NCBI RefSeq assembly: GCF_051622035.1
Contig: NC_135366.1
Span: 4,805,001 to 4,869,000, forward strand
DNA from: Arctopsyche grandis
Lineage: Eukaryota > Arthropoda > Insecta > Trichoptera > Hydropsychidae
DNA length: 64,000 nucleotides
Reading direction: 5' to 3'
Part shown: piece by piece, positions 62,665-64,000 of the stretch
How the letters are laid out: each line of letters begins with the position of its first letter
Numbering within the stretch: the stretch's first letter is position 1
Notes under the pieces: generated by a model
The model's database searches: none
What the model saw: only the letters and a program-made list of their open reading frames with translations
Told to the model about the DNA's origin: nothing
Program-made: the position numbers and the translations under genes

Positions 62665-64000
62665 GATTATGAGAAAACCTTCGACACAGTTAGTCACAAT
62701 TCAGTATTTAACGGTCTACAAACAGAAGGCGTGGCGTAACCCTATGTGGGGGCTGCTAGCTGCAATATAGAATAAGGGCGGTTTCAGACTAGCGTTTTAT
62801 ACGCGCGTATAATCTCGTTTTTTGAAGTGCATGTAGGCGCGTATAGGCGCGTCGTTTTCCATACGCGCAACTCGTACGAGCGTAGACGCGCTTATAAGCT
62901 CGTATTATCCATGTTGATACTAAATCACCACTACCGGTTCGAACGAAAACGCCGGAATAAGCCCGTGTACGCGCGTCCGGTTTTTTGAAGCGCGAAAAGT
63001 AGCGCGCGTGTAAGCGCGTATGCCGAAACGACGGTATACGCGCAGAAAAATACGCTAGTCTGAAACCGCCCTAAGAGAGATAAAAAATGACGACTTAAAC
63101 GAAAACCATGTGAAATGTATAAGAGGTATGTAAAAATGCCACAGATTCGGTTAGGCTTTTTTCAGATACAGATAGATTTAGCATAGAAAAAGGAGTAAGG
63201 CAAGGAAACGCCATCTCTCATACACTATGCAATGCGGTACTTGAGGAAGTTTTCAGGAACCTGAAATGGGAAACAGCAGAATTAAGCATCAACTATCGTT
63301 TCTTGTCATCTTCGGTTCGCAGACGATATAGTTTTAATAGCTCGCAATCCAGCTAACCTACTTAACAGACTATCAAAGCTGGACAAGGAAAGTAGGATTA
63401 AAAATTACCGTAGATAAGACTAAACTAATCTTCAATAGTTATTACATGTCTGATAGCATTTCATTAGATGATAAAATAGTAGAAGTAGTAAATAATTATT
63501 TATACATATTTAGGTCAAATAATTTACATGTTCGTTAGTAAAGTAGAAGAAATAAAAAAAAAGTTTGAAATTAGGATGGAGTGCATTTGGACGAATGAAT
63601 ATTGCTTTTATATCAAAAATGCCACTCTGTCTGATATTCGATCAGGTATACCAAAAAAGATATTCGATCAATGCGTTTTGCCAATGATGATGTATGAATG
63701 TGAAACTTTGACATTGAACGCCAAAATGCTACACTAAGTCGAATGCACTCAAATGAGAAGCTGTATGCTCGGTATAACGAGGAAAGACAGAAAGCGGAAT
63801 ACGTGGGTGAGAAGTAGGACAAGGATAGCGAACATAGTGGATAGAGTAAAGAGATAAAAATAGGAATGGGCGGGCCACGTGGCTGGAAGAATGGATGAAA
63901 GAAGCGCTAGAATGGTACCCAAGAGAATGCAAAAGGCTAAAAGGAAGACCGTAGGGAAGATGTATAGATGAAATTAGGAAAATGTGTGGGATGAGATGGA
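62665..64000 (+). mobile_element. RTE-clade LINE, decayed copy running off the window
   Basis: It begins DYEKTFDTVSHNSV and follows the protein of the element at 1937-3300 through RFSIEKGVRQGN, NNYLYIF and the CVLPMMMYECET region to RKMCGMRW at the window edge. There are several frameshifts and stops, so it is much older than the first copy. It is interrupted by a Harbinger MITE at 62776-63071. Confidence 0.85.
62776..63071. mobile_element. Harbinger-type MITE, 296 bp
   Basis: The ends GGGCGGTTTCAGACTAGCGT and ACGCTAGTCTGAAACCGCCC are 20-bp inverted repeats, allowing for one base. The 3-bp TSD TAA flanks it (62773-62775 and 63072-63074). The interior is full of CGCGCGTATA-type words and is itself partly palindromic. 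It sits inside the LINE at 62665, which dates it as younger than that copy. Confidence 0.85.

Overview
This is an AT-rich nuclear window from an animal, almost certainly an insect. The evidence is spliced genes with GT-AG introns, AATAAA signals, CpG-rich promoter patches, and a dense load of RTE and jockey LINEs, tRNA-type SINEs, and hAT, piggyBac and Harbinger MITEs. Protein similarity suits a non-dipteran insect, because a clear M-Ras gene is present. The species cannot be named from the sequence alone. There are no bacterial, organellar or CRISPR features.

Six complete protein genes can be rebuilt exon by exon with consistent reading frames, and a seventh is intronless. M-Ras is at 6174-9042 (+, 4 coding exons, 199 aa). 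RNA 3'-terminal phosphate cyclase RTCA is at 10664-15583 (-, 8 exons, 364 aa). WDR24 is at 18782-30483 (+, 16 exons, 847 aa). Ral is at 38865-43600 (-, 4 exons, 201 aa). MIOS is at 50750-55767 (+, 16 exons, 888 aa). TMEM222 is at 57308-58184 (+, 4 exons, 171 aa), and a UMA-domain UMAD1-like gene is at 59276-59683 (-, 135 aa). A decayed MSH6 ATPase fragment lies at about 36580-36867. Three CpG-rich patches (about 1210-1560, 45520-46230 and 61430-61900) look like promoters with non-coding first exons. The first is probably for M-Ras, the second for Ral, and the third for a gene running off the right edge.

The most striking gene-level feature is that WDR24 and MIOS, two physical partners in the GATOR2 complex upstream of mTORC1, lie about 20 kb apart on the same strand. 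Ral and the MSH6 fragment lie between them. UMAD1 (ESCRT-I related) and the two Ras-family GTPases also act at membranes, but I see no sign that the neighbours are co-regulated.

The rest is mobile DNA. Several elements are clear enough to give ends and target-site duplications (TSDs): an unclassified 8-bp-TSD TIR family (49-421, 6672-7049); four copies of one piggyBac MITE family and one of another, all at TTAA; hAT elements at 13485-15096, 20080-20959, 36868-37548 and 60625-60784; a Harbinger element at 47400-50559 that has been invaded by a jockey LINE and an LTR fossil; a Harbinger MITE at 62776-63071; and a miniature LTR element (TRIM, 16391-17487) that landed in an RTE LINE and has a solo-LTR sibling at 46610-46770. 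There are also large inverted repeats (444-857, 39448-39951), an 11-unit 80-bp minisatellite in a WDR24 intron, and a six-copy MITE family sharing a conserved core. No new multi-gene pathway is apparent. The best leads are the GATOR2 linkage, the large palindromes and the undescribed MITE families.
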